A stretch of DNA of 64,000 bases from Carnegiea gigantea (Eukaryota > Streptophyta > Magnoliopsida > Caryophyllales > Cactaceae). Location of the stretch: NCBI GenBank assembly GCA_029747015.1, contig JAKOGI010002252.1:1-64000 (forward strand), in the 5' to 3' direction. The notes beneath the pieces were generated by a model. The model saw nothing but the letters and a program-made list of their open reading frames with translations, made no database searches and had not been told where the DNA came from. This document shows positions 11,600-23,540 of the stretch, in pieces. The first letter of the stretch is position 1. The number at the start of each line of letters is the position of its first letter. The translations under genes were made by a program, and so were the position numbers.

Positions 11600-12165
11600 G
11601 CTACTGGACTCTTAACCCCTTTAGAGGCTAAAAGACATAGCGATCGGCCCTAAAGCCATACTTAAGAGAGCTTAGCCCCTTGTGGGGGCTAAAGGTGAAG
11701 CGCCTGGCCCTTCGACCATGATATTGGACCCTTAGCTCCTTGTGGGTGCTAAAGGCGAAAGTGACCGACACTTAGGCCGTGCTATTGGACCCTCAGCCCC
11801 TTTTGGGTTAAAGGTGTGGCGGCTGGCCCCTAGGGCGCACTACTGGACCCTTAACCCCTTGTGGGGGTGAAAGGTGGCGCTCTCGGCCCTTAGGCCATGC
11901 CATCGGACCCTTAGCCCCTTTTGGGAGCTGAAGGTGTAGCAGCTGACCCCTAGGCCGTGCTACCAGACCCTTAGCCCCTTGTGGGGGCGAAAGGTGGAGC
12001 GACCGGCCCTTAGGTTGGCCATCGGATTCTTAGCCCCTTTTGGCAGCTAAAAGTATAGCGGCTGGCCCCGAGGCCCCGTTACTGGACCTTAGCCCCTCTT
12101 GGGGGCTAATAGGTGAAGCAATCGGCCCTTAACCCATGCTTGAGAACCCTTAGGTTCTAGGTGAT
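11600..12165. repeat. 60-bp hairpin repeat array A
   Basis: About nine tandem units of about 60 bp. The landmark 'cttagcccct' recurs with 60-bp spacing (11,671 and 11,731, for example). Each unit carries two short inverted repeats, TTAGCCCC-TTGTG-GGGGCTAA and a CGGCC..taGGCCG type palindrome. Related arrays lie at 15,286-15,615 and 31,900-32,235. Confidence 0.9.
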
Positions 12166-12256
12166 TATGTGTGCTTTGACGCCACGTGTTTACGACTAAG
12201 TAGTGCTCATGCCCTTTTGGCAGCTTGGGAAGTGCACTACCCTTTCCTTTTCCTCT

Positions 12257-12264
12257 TATATAAA
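12257..12264 (+). promoter_or_regulatory. TATA box of the antisense gene (Tat fragment copy)
   Basis: TATATAAA lies just right of the repeat array and upstream of a CT-rich leader and an ATG at 12,438. The geometry suggests a plant promoter driving the antisense gene. Not tested. Confidence 0.45.
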
Positions 12265-12437
12265 CATAGTTGGGTTTCTTAGGAACTTCATTTCAACTCG
12301 CTTTCAAGCCTTTTTGGAGAAAGAAATAGGTTTTCTAGAGGGAGAGACTCTGCTCCCCCTTCATCCTCCTTCAAACTCACTGTTGCACCTTCAACTTCTC
12401 CTTTCAATCTTTAAAGGGGTTGTGTGTATCTTTAACC

Positions 12438-12960
12438 ATGCCTTCAACTCCATCTTCAACCTCTTCAACTTATCGTAGGTACACACTTCTGTGCCTTCTT
12501 TGAGGGTTGCATCTTTTATTATATTGTATGAATATGTCCTCACCCTGTTCATTGAGTGGAAACGTTCCTGAGAGACTGGCCAGCCCCTAGATGGAGGGCT
12601 GCCACCCTCAGTTTCCAAGCTTCCCGACCCTAATTGATGGCCAAGTGGTTGTGCACGTTCCCCCAAAGAATCAGTTTAGGGAGCCTAAGAAAATTCCTTA
12701 TGTCGTGCCGATATGTAAGCCCGACACCCTTCATGGGGTAGTTGTGAATATTCTTCCACCCCAGTATCCCTAGCATTGAAGAGGAAGTTGTGTATCCTTG
12801 GGAGATTGATGTACCTATTTCCCGTATAACAGATGTTTAGGAACGAAGATGTTAGCACTAAAGGCAAGATAGTTATTGGTGCAATTGTGACTACTATTAC
12901 TAGATGTTTAGGTGTTGAACTCAATCCTGATGATAGAGTTTCTAGGTCCGAGTGGCTTAA
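12438..12960 (+). pseudogene. 5' part of Tat antisense gene (second copy)
   Basis: A short Ser/Thr-rich start (MPSTPSSTSSTYR) from the ATG at 12,438 runs into a possible donor site (gtaggt) near 12,475. Similarity to 15,690-15,805 plus 27,922-28,100 resumes around 12,548 and continues to about 12,850. In-frame words such as EEEVVYPWEIDVPI occur, but stops interrupt the reading. The 3' half of the gene is missing here. I do not know its function; by position it matches the antisense genes of Tat-type retroelements. Confidence 0.45.
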
Positions 12961-13039
12961 TCAAGCTACTTTTGAAAATTATGAACTTTTGTAAAATTGA
13001 GGCTTGGCGTTTGTATTGGATTTACCCTGGGGGTCAATA

Positions 13040-13450
13040 GATCTAGTTTTAGTAATCATCAAAATTATTTTCACAATCAATTAATCTGTCTACGTTGATC
13101 ATGAACTATACGCTCAATTCTAGTTAGTTGAGTTTTATTTGTTACAATTTCAACTTTATTTTCATGAAAAATCATCATATATGCTTTTGCTTATGATATT
13201 AGTTAGCGATCAACATATTTATTTTAGTCATCATTCGAATTATATTTGGTGATCAATTGATGAATCCATAACGATCATTGGAAACATATTCATTGGTCAT
13301 GAACCATATATTCGATTTAGTTTGGAAAGCTTTATGTTTGATGTGTTTGAGCTTTGCTTCCATTAAAAATAATAATAATATATGTTTTTAATTATAATCT
13401 TAATTAGCGATTAATAGTTTTAGTTTCAGTAATCATTAACACTGTGTTTG
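13040..13450. repeat. Degenerate direct repeat of about 230 bp
   Basis: Two diverged copies share the order 'gatcatgaactata', 'tcgattctagtt', 'cat(g/t)aaaaat', 'tatatgctttt', 'ttagttagcgat' and 'tagtcatcatt' (about 13,095-13,250 and 13,295-13,440). AT-rich, no coding potential. Confidence 0.5.
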
Positions 13451-13542
13451 GTCATCCATGCTAGGTGAAAGGCATATAACACCTCCAGGCGCTCATCCTG
13501 CTCACCTCACGGAGCACCTCATCCTACCTGAGTAGCATCTTA

Positions 13543-13559
13543 TACATATATATGTATAC

Positions 13560-13651
<92 letters not shown>

Positions 13652-13757
13652 ATATATATACACACACACATACATACATACATACATATGTATGTATGTA
13701 TGTATATGTGTATGTTCAACTATGTGTGTCTGCCTCTCTCTGTCTATATATATATAC

Positions 13758-13807
<50 letters not shown>

Positions 13808-13911
13808 GTGCGTGTGTGTGTGCGCGTGCGCGCATATACATATATATATACATACATACATACATACATACATACAAATATATATATATATATGTGTGTG
13901 TGTGGGTTTGT
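13543..13911. repeat. Compound (TA)n(TG)n(CATA)n microsatellite
   Basis: Long runs of TA, then CATA/TACA, TG and again CATA and TA up to 13,900. The many overlapping ORFs here are low-complexity artefacts. The run abuts the 3' LTR of the Tat element, and a similar TG/TA tract abuts the other LTR at 50,769. Confidence 0.95.
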
Positions 13912-14409
13912 TGTTTTTGGATTTTCTAGTCTCTGGAAGGATGAGGTGGGATGAGAGTGGGCTTACATGATGGTAAGGATAGTATGTCTAGCGGTCCTTT
14001 CTACGAACGTTGAACCTACAAAAAGGGTAGCCCCAGATTGGGATCTAGGGAGCACCTCTCTGGCTGTGAAGTGCATGTGGGGTCCCAAAAAGAGACAATA
14101 CAAAGAAAGAGTGAGTCTTTTTAGGGACTATGGTGAGTCCCTTTTTGTTACTGATTGTGCGTGATGAATGATCTTTTACAATTCTCTGCCCCTTTTCCGA
14201 GGTGAGTAGGCGGATATTTATAGCCCTTGTTATCAGAGGTAAAGTCATAACTTCATACGGGGTGTTTCCCTCAAGGGTCACAAGACGGCTTCCTGTGCTG
14301 GGCCCAGTAATGTCCCTCAGGGTCCACGAGTGGTTAGAGACTATTGTTGTGCCCTTCACCCGCGAGTGTATTTGTGGGATTGGCCTTAGGTCCTAGGTTC
14401 TCCATATCA
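13912..14409 (-). repeat. 3' LTR of the Tat element
   Basis: Starts TGTTTTTGGATTTTC and ends CCATATCA on the plus strand. It aligns end to end with 50,270-50,768, sharing phrases such as 'gggatgagagtgg', 'ggggtcccaaaaagagacaa' and 'gtctttttagggactatg'. Similarity stops at 14,409, which defines the LTR edge. Confidence 0.85.
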
Positions 14410-14638
14410 TTTAGTCTCTTACATTTTGCTTGTACGCTCGACCGAACTAGTGAACTGGGAGAATGTGGAGCGAGTTCTAGTTGAAGTGGCTATCTGTAGA
14501 CTATAAAAGGTGATTTATTAGCAGGGAAATCCGGTCATTCGCGGACGCCTGTGCCTTGGTCTTTGGCACCAACGCACTTCCCGAGATGACACTGTTCTTG
14601 AGGCTCAAATGTGGCATTGGGAAGTTCCCTCTTTCCGC

Positions 14639-14648
14639 TTATAAAAGG
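14639..14648 (+). promoter_or_regulatory. TATA box of the first antisense ORF
   Basis: TTATAAAAGG lies about 75 bp upstream of the ATG at 14,716, on the strand opposite to gag-pol. A similar CTATAAAAGG occurs at 14,501-14,510. Position is typical for a plant core promoter. Confidence 0.5.
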
Positions 14649-14715
14649 GAGGTTGTCTAGCAGTGCTGCCTATCTGTTATTACTTAGGTATCATCTTGCT
14701 TCAAGTTCCTTAATC

Positions 14716-15102
14716 ATGGTTTTTCCTAACTACCTCAACACTATAGAAATGACCCTTCATGTATGGGAGACTTTCAACTGGCATGTAAGAAGTGCCGCCC
14801 ACCCTCCTCGGGATTTCCATATCCCTGAATTGGTTCAAGCCACCTTCTATGCCATGGTGGTCAATAAGGCTCTAGAGTTAGGCATCCTGAGCAGGAGCAC
14901 GGCCAAGGACCTGAAGTATACTCTTACATGCCTACGATAGTTCATTTTTGAAGCCTAGCTGCAGCTTAATAAGAGCAATATTCTGATGACTAGCCAGCTT
15001 GGTCTGGTCACTCCGGGAGTGGGGCTGAGGCCTGCGAGTAGCGAGGAGGAAATCATCAGGTCTAACGATGCTCCTCCTCTGCGCAATGACAATGATGACT
15101 AA
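14716..15102 (+). pseudogene. Antisense ORF 1 of the Tat element, function unknown
   Basis: The frame from ATG 14,716 runs to a TAG at 14,938. The same frame continues with a second TAG shortly after and ends at a TGA/TAA cluster near 15,100, about 128 codons in all. Both internal TAG codons sit where Trp (TGG) would fit the flanking residues, consistent with G-to-A decay. Legible segments include HPPRDFHIPELVQATFYAM and LELGILSRSTAKDLKYTL, and the tail is acidic (ASSEEEIIRS, NDNDD). I do not recognise the family. It sits between the 3' LTR and repeat array B, downstream of a TATA box, opposite in strand to gag-pol. Confidence 0.45.
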
Positions 15103-15285
15103 CAATCGTAGGCTCCTGTCTAGCTTGTCTTCTGCCTCTTTTTTTTGGCTATATAATCATTTGTGCTGATAAGGAAGAAATGTTTTTTCGCTGAATGACT
15201 TTCCCCTTCGACTAATAGTCTCATGTGTTTGCCAGCCCTAGGGTTGTGTTTCTTAGCCGCTGATCAAAACAGAGGATCACAGGCC

Positions 15286-15615
15286 ATGATATGTAACCCT
15301 TGGCCCCTTAGGGGGTGAAAGGCGTAGCAACCGGCTCCAAGTCATGCCAGATTGCTTTAGCGCCTGGGGGGACTAAAGGCATAAAAGGTATACCGACTGG
15401 CCCTAAGCCGTGCTATGAGGCCCTTAGTCCCTTGGAGGCTAAGGGTATAGCGATCGGCTTTAAGCCATACTTAGAGGCCCTTTAGCCCTTTAGGGGCTAG
15501 GGATATAGCAATCGGTTCTAGGCCGTGCTTAGAGACCTTTAGATGCACGGGGACTAGAGGTATAGCGACTGACTCTAGGTCGTGCTTAAAGGGCCTTTAG
15601 CGCCTTTGGGGATAA
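15286..15615. repeat. 60-bp hairpin repeat array B
   Basis: Five to six units of the same 60-bp family as array A, with landmarks 'aggccctttagcccctt', 'ggggctaaagg' and 'cgatcggccctaagccgtgctta'. Units are more diverged than in array A. It separates antisense ORF 1 from the rest of the antisense gene. Confidence 0.85.
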
Positions 15616-15649
15616 AGCTCTACCTTCTTTGTATCCCTTTGAAGCTTGT

Positions 15650-15805
15650 TTTTGTATTATTAGATAAGTTATGTAGTCTTCATGTTCGTCGAGTGAGACT
15701 GTCCCAGAAGGGTTGGCCGGTCCTCGAGAGGGGGTCGTCATCCCTAATTTTCCTAACCTTCTAGCCAAGATCGATGGTACGGTGGTGGCCTTTTTTCCCT
15801 CGAAA
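15650..15805 (+). pseudogene. 5' portion of Tat antisense gene, left of CACTA-1
   Basis: Similar to 12,490-12,667 of the other Tat fragment (phrases 'tcgagtgagactgtcc', 'gttggccggtcc', 'tttcctaacctt'). It continues after CACTA-1 at 27,922. The CACTA target triplet AAA is 15,803-15,805 and is repeated at 27,922-27,924. Confidence 0.55.
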
Positions 15806-15819
15806 CACTACAAGAAAAG
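15806..15819 (+). repeat. CACTA-1 left terminal inverted repeat
   Basis: CACTACAAGAAAAG, exactly inverted at 27,908-27,921. Target duplication AAA is at 15,803-15,805. Confidence 0.95.
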
Positions 15820-15839
15820 TGGTTTTTTTATGGCTGTTT

Positions 15840-15965
15840 TTTGTGCCAAGTTTTAAACTGCTACAATATTTTAAAAATCTAAAAATATTTGTAGCAAAAT
15901 AAATATTGCCACAAAATACTATAATATTGTGGCAATATTTGAGGTTGCCACAAAAGGCTTACAAA
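15840..15965. promoter_or_regulatory. CACTA-1 left subterminal repeats
   Basis: Several copies of the words TTGTGGCAA or TTGCCACAA and near variants (tttgtagcaaa, attgccacaaaa, tgtggcaatat, ttgccacaaaagg). In En/Spm elements comparable subterminal repeats bind the small transposase protein. Binding here is inferred. Confidence 0.65.
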
Positions 15966-15969
15966 TTTC

Positions 15970-18900
15970 GTTTTAATTAATTGGCGGGATGCTATAGGCG
16001 CCTGGGGGAAATTTTTGTTGATTATATAATTCCCTCCTTTCTTTTTTCCCTTTTGTAAAAATTGTTTTCTTTCTATATTCCATAAAATCTTTTTCTCTCT
16101 CTCGAGGACTTCTCATGTAGCTCACGCTTCCTAATCTATCAGAGTCTTCCTTAGTCCTTGAATTCCATTGCAATTGTGCATGCTTTTTGGATGAAAGTAT
16201 TTGTATAATTCACTACAAATAGTAATGCATCTTCCCGCATTTGTATCACTACACGTAATTATAGTGTGGAGAGAAAAATGATAAGATTTAGTAGTTTTCA
16301 CGATTTCGCATTTAATAAGTGTTGGTAAATTATGAACTTATTCCAATACTTATTAAGTGTAGGGAATTTAAAATAGCATTTATAATTACTTTTTATTATG
16401 CTAATGAGATAATTTATACAAAATATTTTCAATAACTAGCTAATTAAGGAATAAAAAACTAAGCCTATTATAATTATTTGATTGCGCACCTTAATATAGC
16501 TTTCCCCCGTAGCCCCCTCACTCCCACATATTCGCTCACATAGGAACAATTAAGGAACAATTAAGGAAAAATTTCGTTTCATCAGCATTAAAAAAGAGAA
16601 AAGAAGTTAGAGGGGGTGATTCTCGAAGGTGCTAGGGTTGCGCTGCTCAGCGGTGTTGGTGTACGTGTTGGTCGGTCTCTATCTCTGCTAGCTTAGGGCT
16701 CGCTTACTCTCTCCTCTCTTTGTGCCGTCTGCCCACTCTTTTTTCTCTCTGCTGTTGGGGCTGTCTTTGTCCAACGATTTGTGCGATAGTGCCATTCTTC
16801 AATTCATTGAGGTAATCACCATCTTTATGCTGCTCTCTCAATTTTACGGTTTTAGATTCGAATTTAAGAAGTGGAATGGTTGAATTCATTCTGTTTCATT
16901 CTTGAATGGTTTAATTGTTGAATTTCTGATCGAAAATTCATAAAATCCTCTTTATTCAGTAGGGAGAAACTTCAGAATTTCCAACTACTGAATTTCAGTT
17001 GCTGCCTTAAGCGATTAGTTTAATTGTAAGTTTAATTCGTAAAGCTTAACATTGATGAGTATCCACTAAGGATTAACTGTTCAAAGGTTACTTTTTCTAT
17101 GCCCAAATCTGATTAGTTTAATTGTCCTGTTTCAAGTCTCTGAATGCTATGTTTACATGGTGATCACCCTTTCTGTTACCTCTAAATCTCCCCCAATCTC
17201 TAATTTGGGCCTTGGGTTTTGATGAGCATGTATTCCTTGATTTTTGAGCTGAATTTATGGATTAATATGATGAAATTTAGCGAAGTTTTGATGCTATCTG
17301 GCAACCTTTTGAAATGTGTGCTGTGTAGTGGGAGAATCAGAGTTGGTTTGTTGTATATTGTTGTTTTGGGATTTTGCTCAGTTGACTTTTTATGACCCAA
17401 GTGTAGATGCTCGATGATGATTGTGATGAATGGGGACTTTTGAATTAATGACATATCAGAGATTTCTACGTTATACTGAGAATTACATTTGCTTGCTGTT
17501 AGTCAGCAGCTACAAGCATATCGATTTATTGAGCTGAGATTTCTTGATCTTGGATTGGTGGGTGCACTCAATATGCCTGGAAATGTATCTTGATAGTGCT
17601 TGCTGGATTTTGGAAAATACAACCCACTTCTCTTAAGCTAGATTTGAGTAGTATTGTTTTTGTTCCACCTTCTTGAATGCTGTGCTATCACATTGATAAC
17701 ATACGATTCTTTTTCACCTTCAATAATCTGCATTTCTTGGAGAACGTATGCCAATGTGTTCCAGTCATGCTTCCCATGTTTGATCCTTTGGAGGGTTCGC
17801 TTATCTTGATGTTGTTTAGATATTGCAATCTCTTTCATAAAAGGACTTGTTAGATTTCCTAAAATGTAGGCACATTAAGGGGATCCCAAAGGGAAGTCCT
17901 TGATAATTTGACGAAATTGAGATTTTCGGAATGAGATATTTTCTATTAATTAATATTAATCCCATCGCTCATTGGTTTAACCATGCCACCTAATGTTCAG
18001 TTCAAATCCAGTATGTGGAAACAGAAATTGTTTGGTTCATAAAGTTTCCTACATGGTCTTTAACTTTTCCACATTGAAGTTTATGACCTTATTGTGCACT
18101 AATGTTATGCAGATACCCCTAAGAAAAACTGCTTCATCATACAAGTATTTTACCTATATACTCTATATCTTAATTCAATATTACTAGTTTAATCTTGCTA
18201 ATTTTGCATCTGTCAGTGCACAATAGGCATCTTCATGTAGGCATCAATCTAACTGCTCTTAATTTTGCAGCTTACATTTGTTTTTATTCTGATTGAGTGC
18301 TCTGTTTGGGCTTGAATGACCCTAATTATGCACCTAAACTTCCAAGCGTGGTAACACCTACTCTAATTGATCTATAAAACTCTGTAACCCAATGACAAGA
18401 TGAAAATACTTTTGTTATTTTGATAGATGGCCATCTAGGTATTTGGTAACCTTGTTGTCTCAATAGAAGTGCTGTATACGTGGGGTTCCCTTATGATTGG
18501 ATTGGTTATCTTACTACTTGTTGGGGCCTCTGTACTAAAGAAAAAATGAAATTTGCAGGATTTCTCGTAAAGAATTTGAATTGTTACTTGTAATCTTAGA
18601 GGGAGGCTTAGTGTGAGTAACATAGATGTTGATACTACTTAACAAAAGTGGGAGAGGGGGGAAGATACAGAATCATATACTTTGAAGTTTACATTATATC
18701 GCACTCTCCTTTGTTGAAAATAAGTTCTTGCAACTGTTTTTTTAAAGTGACTTGCCTACTAGAATTGTGAAATCGTGATATTTTGGATTTGTTTTCATAT
18801 TATAAGTCATTGCTATTGTTCAAATGCACTATAAGCTATGTGCTGGTGAATTATAAATGTTAGTTTGATCAGGGTATCTGGTTTAACAATTTATTCAATG

Positions 18901-19648
18901 TGTTGACTGTGAAATACATCTATTTAAGTGATCAGGGTATATATATTACTGAACTACATGCCAAAGGTACTCAATTTTTAGCATGCAGATCAATAGTGTC
19001 TTGTTTGTGCATTTCACTTCTATTGCTTGAAACTGAACGTTCTTAGACCGAGTGTTTGAAACTAAATAAACATTTAAAGAAGAGAAAGGAATATTTTTTT
19101 TCCTTTGCTTGTTTCCTGAATCTGTCACATTCGATGACCTGTTACTTGCATTCATAATATCATGTTAACCACATCAATCCCAACACCCCCTACCTAGGGC
19201 AGGGTCTTTCACCTTAATTTGTGGGAGTCTTTCCTTTCTTCCTTGCCCCTTTTTTTTGTTTTTTTTTTTTTAGGGGAGGAGATAGGGTTGTTTCTAGCTA
19301 TGTAGTGGGAGTGTGGGACATTATTTTATTCTAGTGCCAGTAAAAGCATTAAGCATAGATGCTAATTATGGATTCCGTTGTATATTCATCAAAAGCATAT
19401 TGTGTATTTTTTGTAAGTATCATGCTTGGGATGTATAAGACATGTTAGTTTGCTAAAATGCCCCTTTCTTTATGTATATTTGCCTCAATGCTTTGTCCAT
19501 GCATACGTGTTTAAGATATTATTACTAAGTAATAAATAAAAATAAACTACAAATTCTTATGTCCAAGATAAAATTTTCATTGAGCTAATACTGCAAAAGT
19601 TTTATTTTTTTAATTGGTTATTAATCGATCTTTGTTTCATGCTTAAAG
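15970..19648 (+). other. Upstream region of CACTA-1 transposase: leader, intron-like DNA and nested CACTA-2-type end
   Basis: No protein-coding domain is visible. At 16,211 a second terminus-like CACTACAAATAG begins and is followed by about 280 bp strongly similar to the left end of CACTA-2 (37,628-37,910). 16,640-16,811 is a CT-rich leader ending in a donor-like GAG|GTAATC, and the next 2.8 kb up to the ATG at 19,649 is AT-rich and intron-like. This resembles a non-coding first exon plus a long intron, but splicing is inferred. Confidence 0.4.
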
Positions 19649-22600
19649 ATGGTTAGGGATCGAAGTTGGATCAATTGGAAGACTTATAAATGTAGGAAAA
19701 AACCAGAGTACATGGCTGGGGTCAAAGAGTTTCTTGATTTTGCCTTCGCTCATGTGGGTAAAGAGGGAAAAATAAGATGCCCTTGCGTTAATTATGATAA
19801 CTATAGTCATCATGATCGCAAAACAGTTTTCATTCACTTGATGAATCAGGGAATACTAAGACATTATACAATATGGGAATTTCATGGTGAGAAGACTAGT
19901 CTTGAAGGGCATACTAATTCAACTGGTGAGAATGCTAGTAATGAAGAATATAGATAGGATTATATGGATCCAAATGTGTACAACAATGTTGATGAAATAG
20001 TTTTAATGTTACATGATATTGCAAACGTGAGAAATTTTGATGTACCGGAGCAGAGTGAAGGAGGACATGGCATTGAAATGGAGGAGTCATCTGAACTACT
20101 TGAGAAATTTCGTTGGTTAATTAGAGATGCCGAAAAAGAGTTGTTTCCTGGATGTGATAAATTCTCCAAATTAGAGTTTATGGTGCATCTTCTCCATATA
20201 AAGTGTCTTTGTGGTTGGAGTGATAAATCTCTTACAATGATCCTCGAACTATTAAAGAAGGCATTTGATTTTGATGATACTTTTCCTAAAAATGCTTATG
20301 AGGCAAAAAGGTATACACGTGACCTTGGCTTAAGTTATGTAAAAATCGAGGCATGCAAGAACGATTGCATTCTTTATAGAAATGAATATGAGAATGTGGA
20401 AGAATGTCCTCGATGGAATCATCCTAGATGGAAGGATAAAAAGGAAGAGGTTGATGACAGTGACGATGAAAATGAAAAGAGAACAAAGGGGAAGAAGATA
20501 CCTTATAAAGTGTTGAGATATTTTCCTCTCATACCAAGGTTGCAAAGACTTTTCATGTCATCTAAAACATCCTCAAACATACAGTGGCATAAGGAGAAAC
20601 GTCAAGATGATATAATACTCTGGCATCCTGCTGGCCAAGGCATGGAAATCATTCGATACATCTTTTCCTCAGTTTGCATCAGATCCTCGTAACATAAGAT
20701 TGGGTTTATGCACTGATGGATTTACACCTTATGAAAACATAAACTTAACCTACAACATTTGGCCTATTTTTCTTGTTCCTTACAACCTGCCACCATGGAT
20801 GCGCATGAAAAGCCATATAGTATATTGAATATGATAATTGCAGGTAAAACTACACCTGGAACTGATATTGATGTATACTTATAGCCATTAATTGATGAAC
20901 TAAAAATACTATGGCATGTAGGGGTGAACACATATGATGCTTTCAAAGCTGAAAACTTCAACTTACATGCTGCATTATTTTAGACAATTAATGATTTTCC
21001 TGCTTATGGTAATCTATCTAGATGGAGCACTAAAGGGCAGTTAGCTTGTCCAGTATACAATAAAGACATAAGGTCATGTTACTTGCGTCATTGGAATAAG
21101 TACTGCTACATGGGGCACCGGAGATTTTTGAAACCAGATCATAGATAGAGGTATGATAAAAGATCATTTGATAACATCGTGAAAATGGATCCTCCTCCTA
21201 AAATATTATCTGAGGATGATGTTCTTATACAAATTGGTAATCGTGAAAATATTAAGTTTGGAAAGATTGTAGGTAAAAAGAAGCAAACTAAGCCAAAATT
21301 GGTCTTTAATTGAGAGAAAAAAAAAGCAATTTTTTTGAGTTACCTTATTGGCAAAAGAACTTGATTCGTCATAATTTAGATGTAATGCATATTAAGAAGA
21401 ATATTTGTGAAAGCATCTTGGAAACACTCCTAAATATGCCAGGAAAGACAAAATATAATTTGAAAAGTCGGTTGGATTTAGTAGAAATGGGATTAAGGAA
21501 GGATTTGCATCCTAAACAAGTCGGGGACAAATATCGAATTCCAAGGGCAACATTTACATTAAGTCCAAACAAGAGAAAGGATGTCTGCAAATTTTTAGCG
21601 GATTTGAAAGTTCCAGATAGGTATTCATCTAACATAAGTCGATGTGTGAACGTGGATGAAGGGAAAATAACTAGGACACTGAAAAGTCATGACTGCCATG
21701 TCTTTATGCAAGACTTGTTGGCTCCTACTTTTCGTGGGAAATTGGATAAGGATGTGTATGAACCACTTGTTGACTTATCTTTATTCTTTAAACATCTTTA
21801 TGCAAAGGCTTTAAAGGTGGATGTTTTAGATAGGCTAGAAGAAAGTATTGTTATTACCCTCTGTAAGTTGGAGCGTATTTCTGTTCCATCGTTTTTCAAC
21901 ATCATGGTCCATTTGACGGTCCATTTAGTTGAATAAGCTAAGCTTGTTAGACCAGTACCTTACCATTGGATGCATCTATTTGAAAGGTAAGTATTAATAA
22001 TAATTTGATTTAAGTTTGTTGTGCAAATATTAGTGTCAAGTGCTATAATGTATTTTATTTTCTTTGGCTAGGCACATGCACACATTTAAAAATGATGTGC
22101 GTAATAAGTCTCATCCAGAAGTGTCTATTGCAGAAGCTTATGTTGCAGATGAGTGTTTGACTTTTTGTTCAAGATACTTAAATAGAGCTGAAACTAGATT
22201 TAATAGTGTAGAAAGGAATGAAGAAGGTGGAGAAAGACGAAATAATGGGTTGTCTATTTTCACAAAGATGGGGAAACCATTAGGCCAAGGAAACTTTAAG
22301 ATACTTTCTCACGAAGACTGGAAGCAAGCTCAACTTTATGATATAAAAAGCTGTGATGAAGCACAACACTTTATAAAGTAAGCTATTGTGTAAAGCATAA
22401 TACTTATTTCATTCTATAATTAAATGCAAGATTATAATCGTACTTTGATTTGTTAGGGAGGATGAAAAGGGTAATCTTTCAGTGCGATCTTTTTCTATCA
22501 ATTAGTTTGAAGACCAGGTAAGTAACAGTGACTATAAGTATATTTCGATTAATTATATAACTTTCTAACTTATCTTCTTTTTTAGATTACTAATTTGTGA

Positions 22601-23341
22601 ATGATCGTGAGAAAAGAGCAAGTAAAGAACTCTTGATATTGGCACAATGTCCAATGAAGGGAGTTACTAGCTATGATGGTTATGCCGTGAATGGGCATAG
22701 GTTTCACACAAAAGCTCGAAGCAAAATCCTTAACACATAAAATTACGGTGTTGTGGTTAAAGGTGACCCGCAAAGTGGAGGGAAGGATTACTTTGGGGTG
22801 CTTCTTGAGATTATTAAGTTGGAGTATGATAGTTGCCACAAAGCAGTTCTTTTCAAGTGCGAGTGGTATGATGTATTTTAACGAAAATGTTGTACTTAAA
22901 AGGGAAGGCAATGGGGTGACATCCATGAATGTGAAACGCTTTTTGAATGCAAATGAGCCATATGTTTTAGCTTGTCAAGTTGAGCAAGTGTATTATGTTG
23001 AGGATAACATACATAGAGATTGGCGAGTTGTAATCAAAACTAATCCTCGTAATTTCTATGACATCCCTGATGAAGATGAAGAAGGAACATCATTTTGGGA
23101 TAACGATGAAATAGTTAAAGAAACATATATCCCAGAGCTTAATGACAGTAGGATAACTTTGGCGAGGGATGATGTGGAGTTTGAGACGATGGATGCAAAT
23201 ATTATTAGCCAAGAGTTACTGCGCCAAAAGAAGAGGGGGAAAGGACAATTGGTAGAAGATGCAGATGACTCTGATTCTAGTGGTGAAGATGACATGCCAT
23301 GGTTTGGGGATGAAACTCATGAGGAACCTCACAACATATAA
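19649..23341 (+). pseudogene. TnpD-like CACTA transposase, decayed, with introns
   Basis: The protein is the large CACTA transposase thought to bind and cut element ends. Order seen: an amino-terminal transposase-associated domain (19,649-19,957, with DRSWI and CPCVNY), the catalytic Transposase_21 region (19,964 to about 21,300; landmarks DFDDTFPKNAYEA, ILWHPAGQG, NIRLGLCTDGF, GKTTPGTDIDVYL), a DUF4218-like region (21,310-22,380; LDVMHIKKNICESIL, RHMHTFKNDVRNKSHPE) and a DUF4216-like carboxy end (22,600-23,341). Introns with good sites: 21,987-22,071, 22,378-22,456 and about 22,519-22,585. Stops at 19,955, near 20,690, 20,826 and 21,310, plus frameshifts around 20,640 and 22,860, mean it is inactive. 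Confidence 0.88.
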
Positions 23342-23540
23342 GTGCACTCCAAATGTGTATGCTGGTTATTTTAGTGTCTTGGTTGTTGTTAAGATATATC
23401 TGCTGTTGATAACTTTGCGTTGGTATTTTCTAGAATTTTGCACCTATTTTGTCATTTACTTTTGAATTGTTTTGCTAACTCTACAATAAGAAATACTTGT
23501 GGTTTCATTTGATGATTTAAGATAGAGATGAATTAGACTT

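Larger units (their letters stand above)
11472..13000 (+). mobile_element. Fragment of a second Tat-type element: repeat array, promoter and start of antisense gene
   Basis: This block repeats the organisation found in the large Tat element: a 60-bp repeat array, then a gene-like 5' region, then a stretch similar to 15,650-15,805 joined to 27,922-28,100. Shared phrases include 'tttagggagccta' and 'gtattcttccaccccagtatcc'. It therefore represents the same antisense region without the CACTA-1 insertion. No LTR or pol is attached. The left join with the LARD at 11,471 is a rearrangement. Confidence 0.65.

Noticed and set aside
13502..13970. Overlapping 77-123 codon ORFs on both strands (Val/Cys- and Ile/Tyr-rich)
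   Set aside because: They are translations of TA, TG and CATA microsatellites in several frames at once, with no composition or motif of a real protein.
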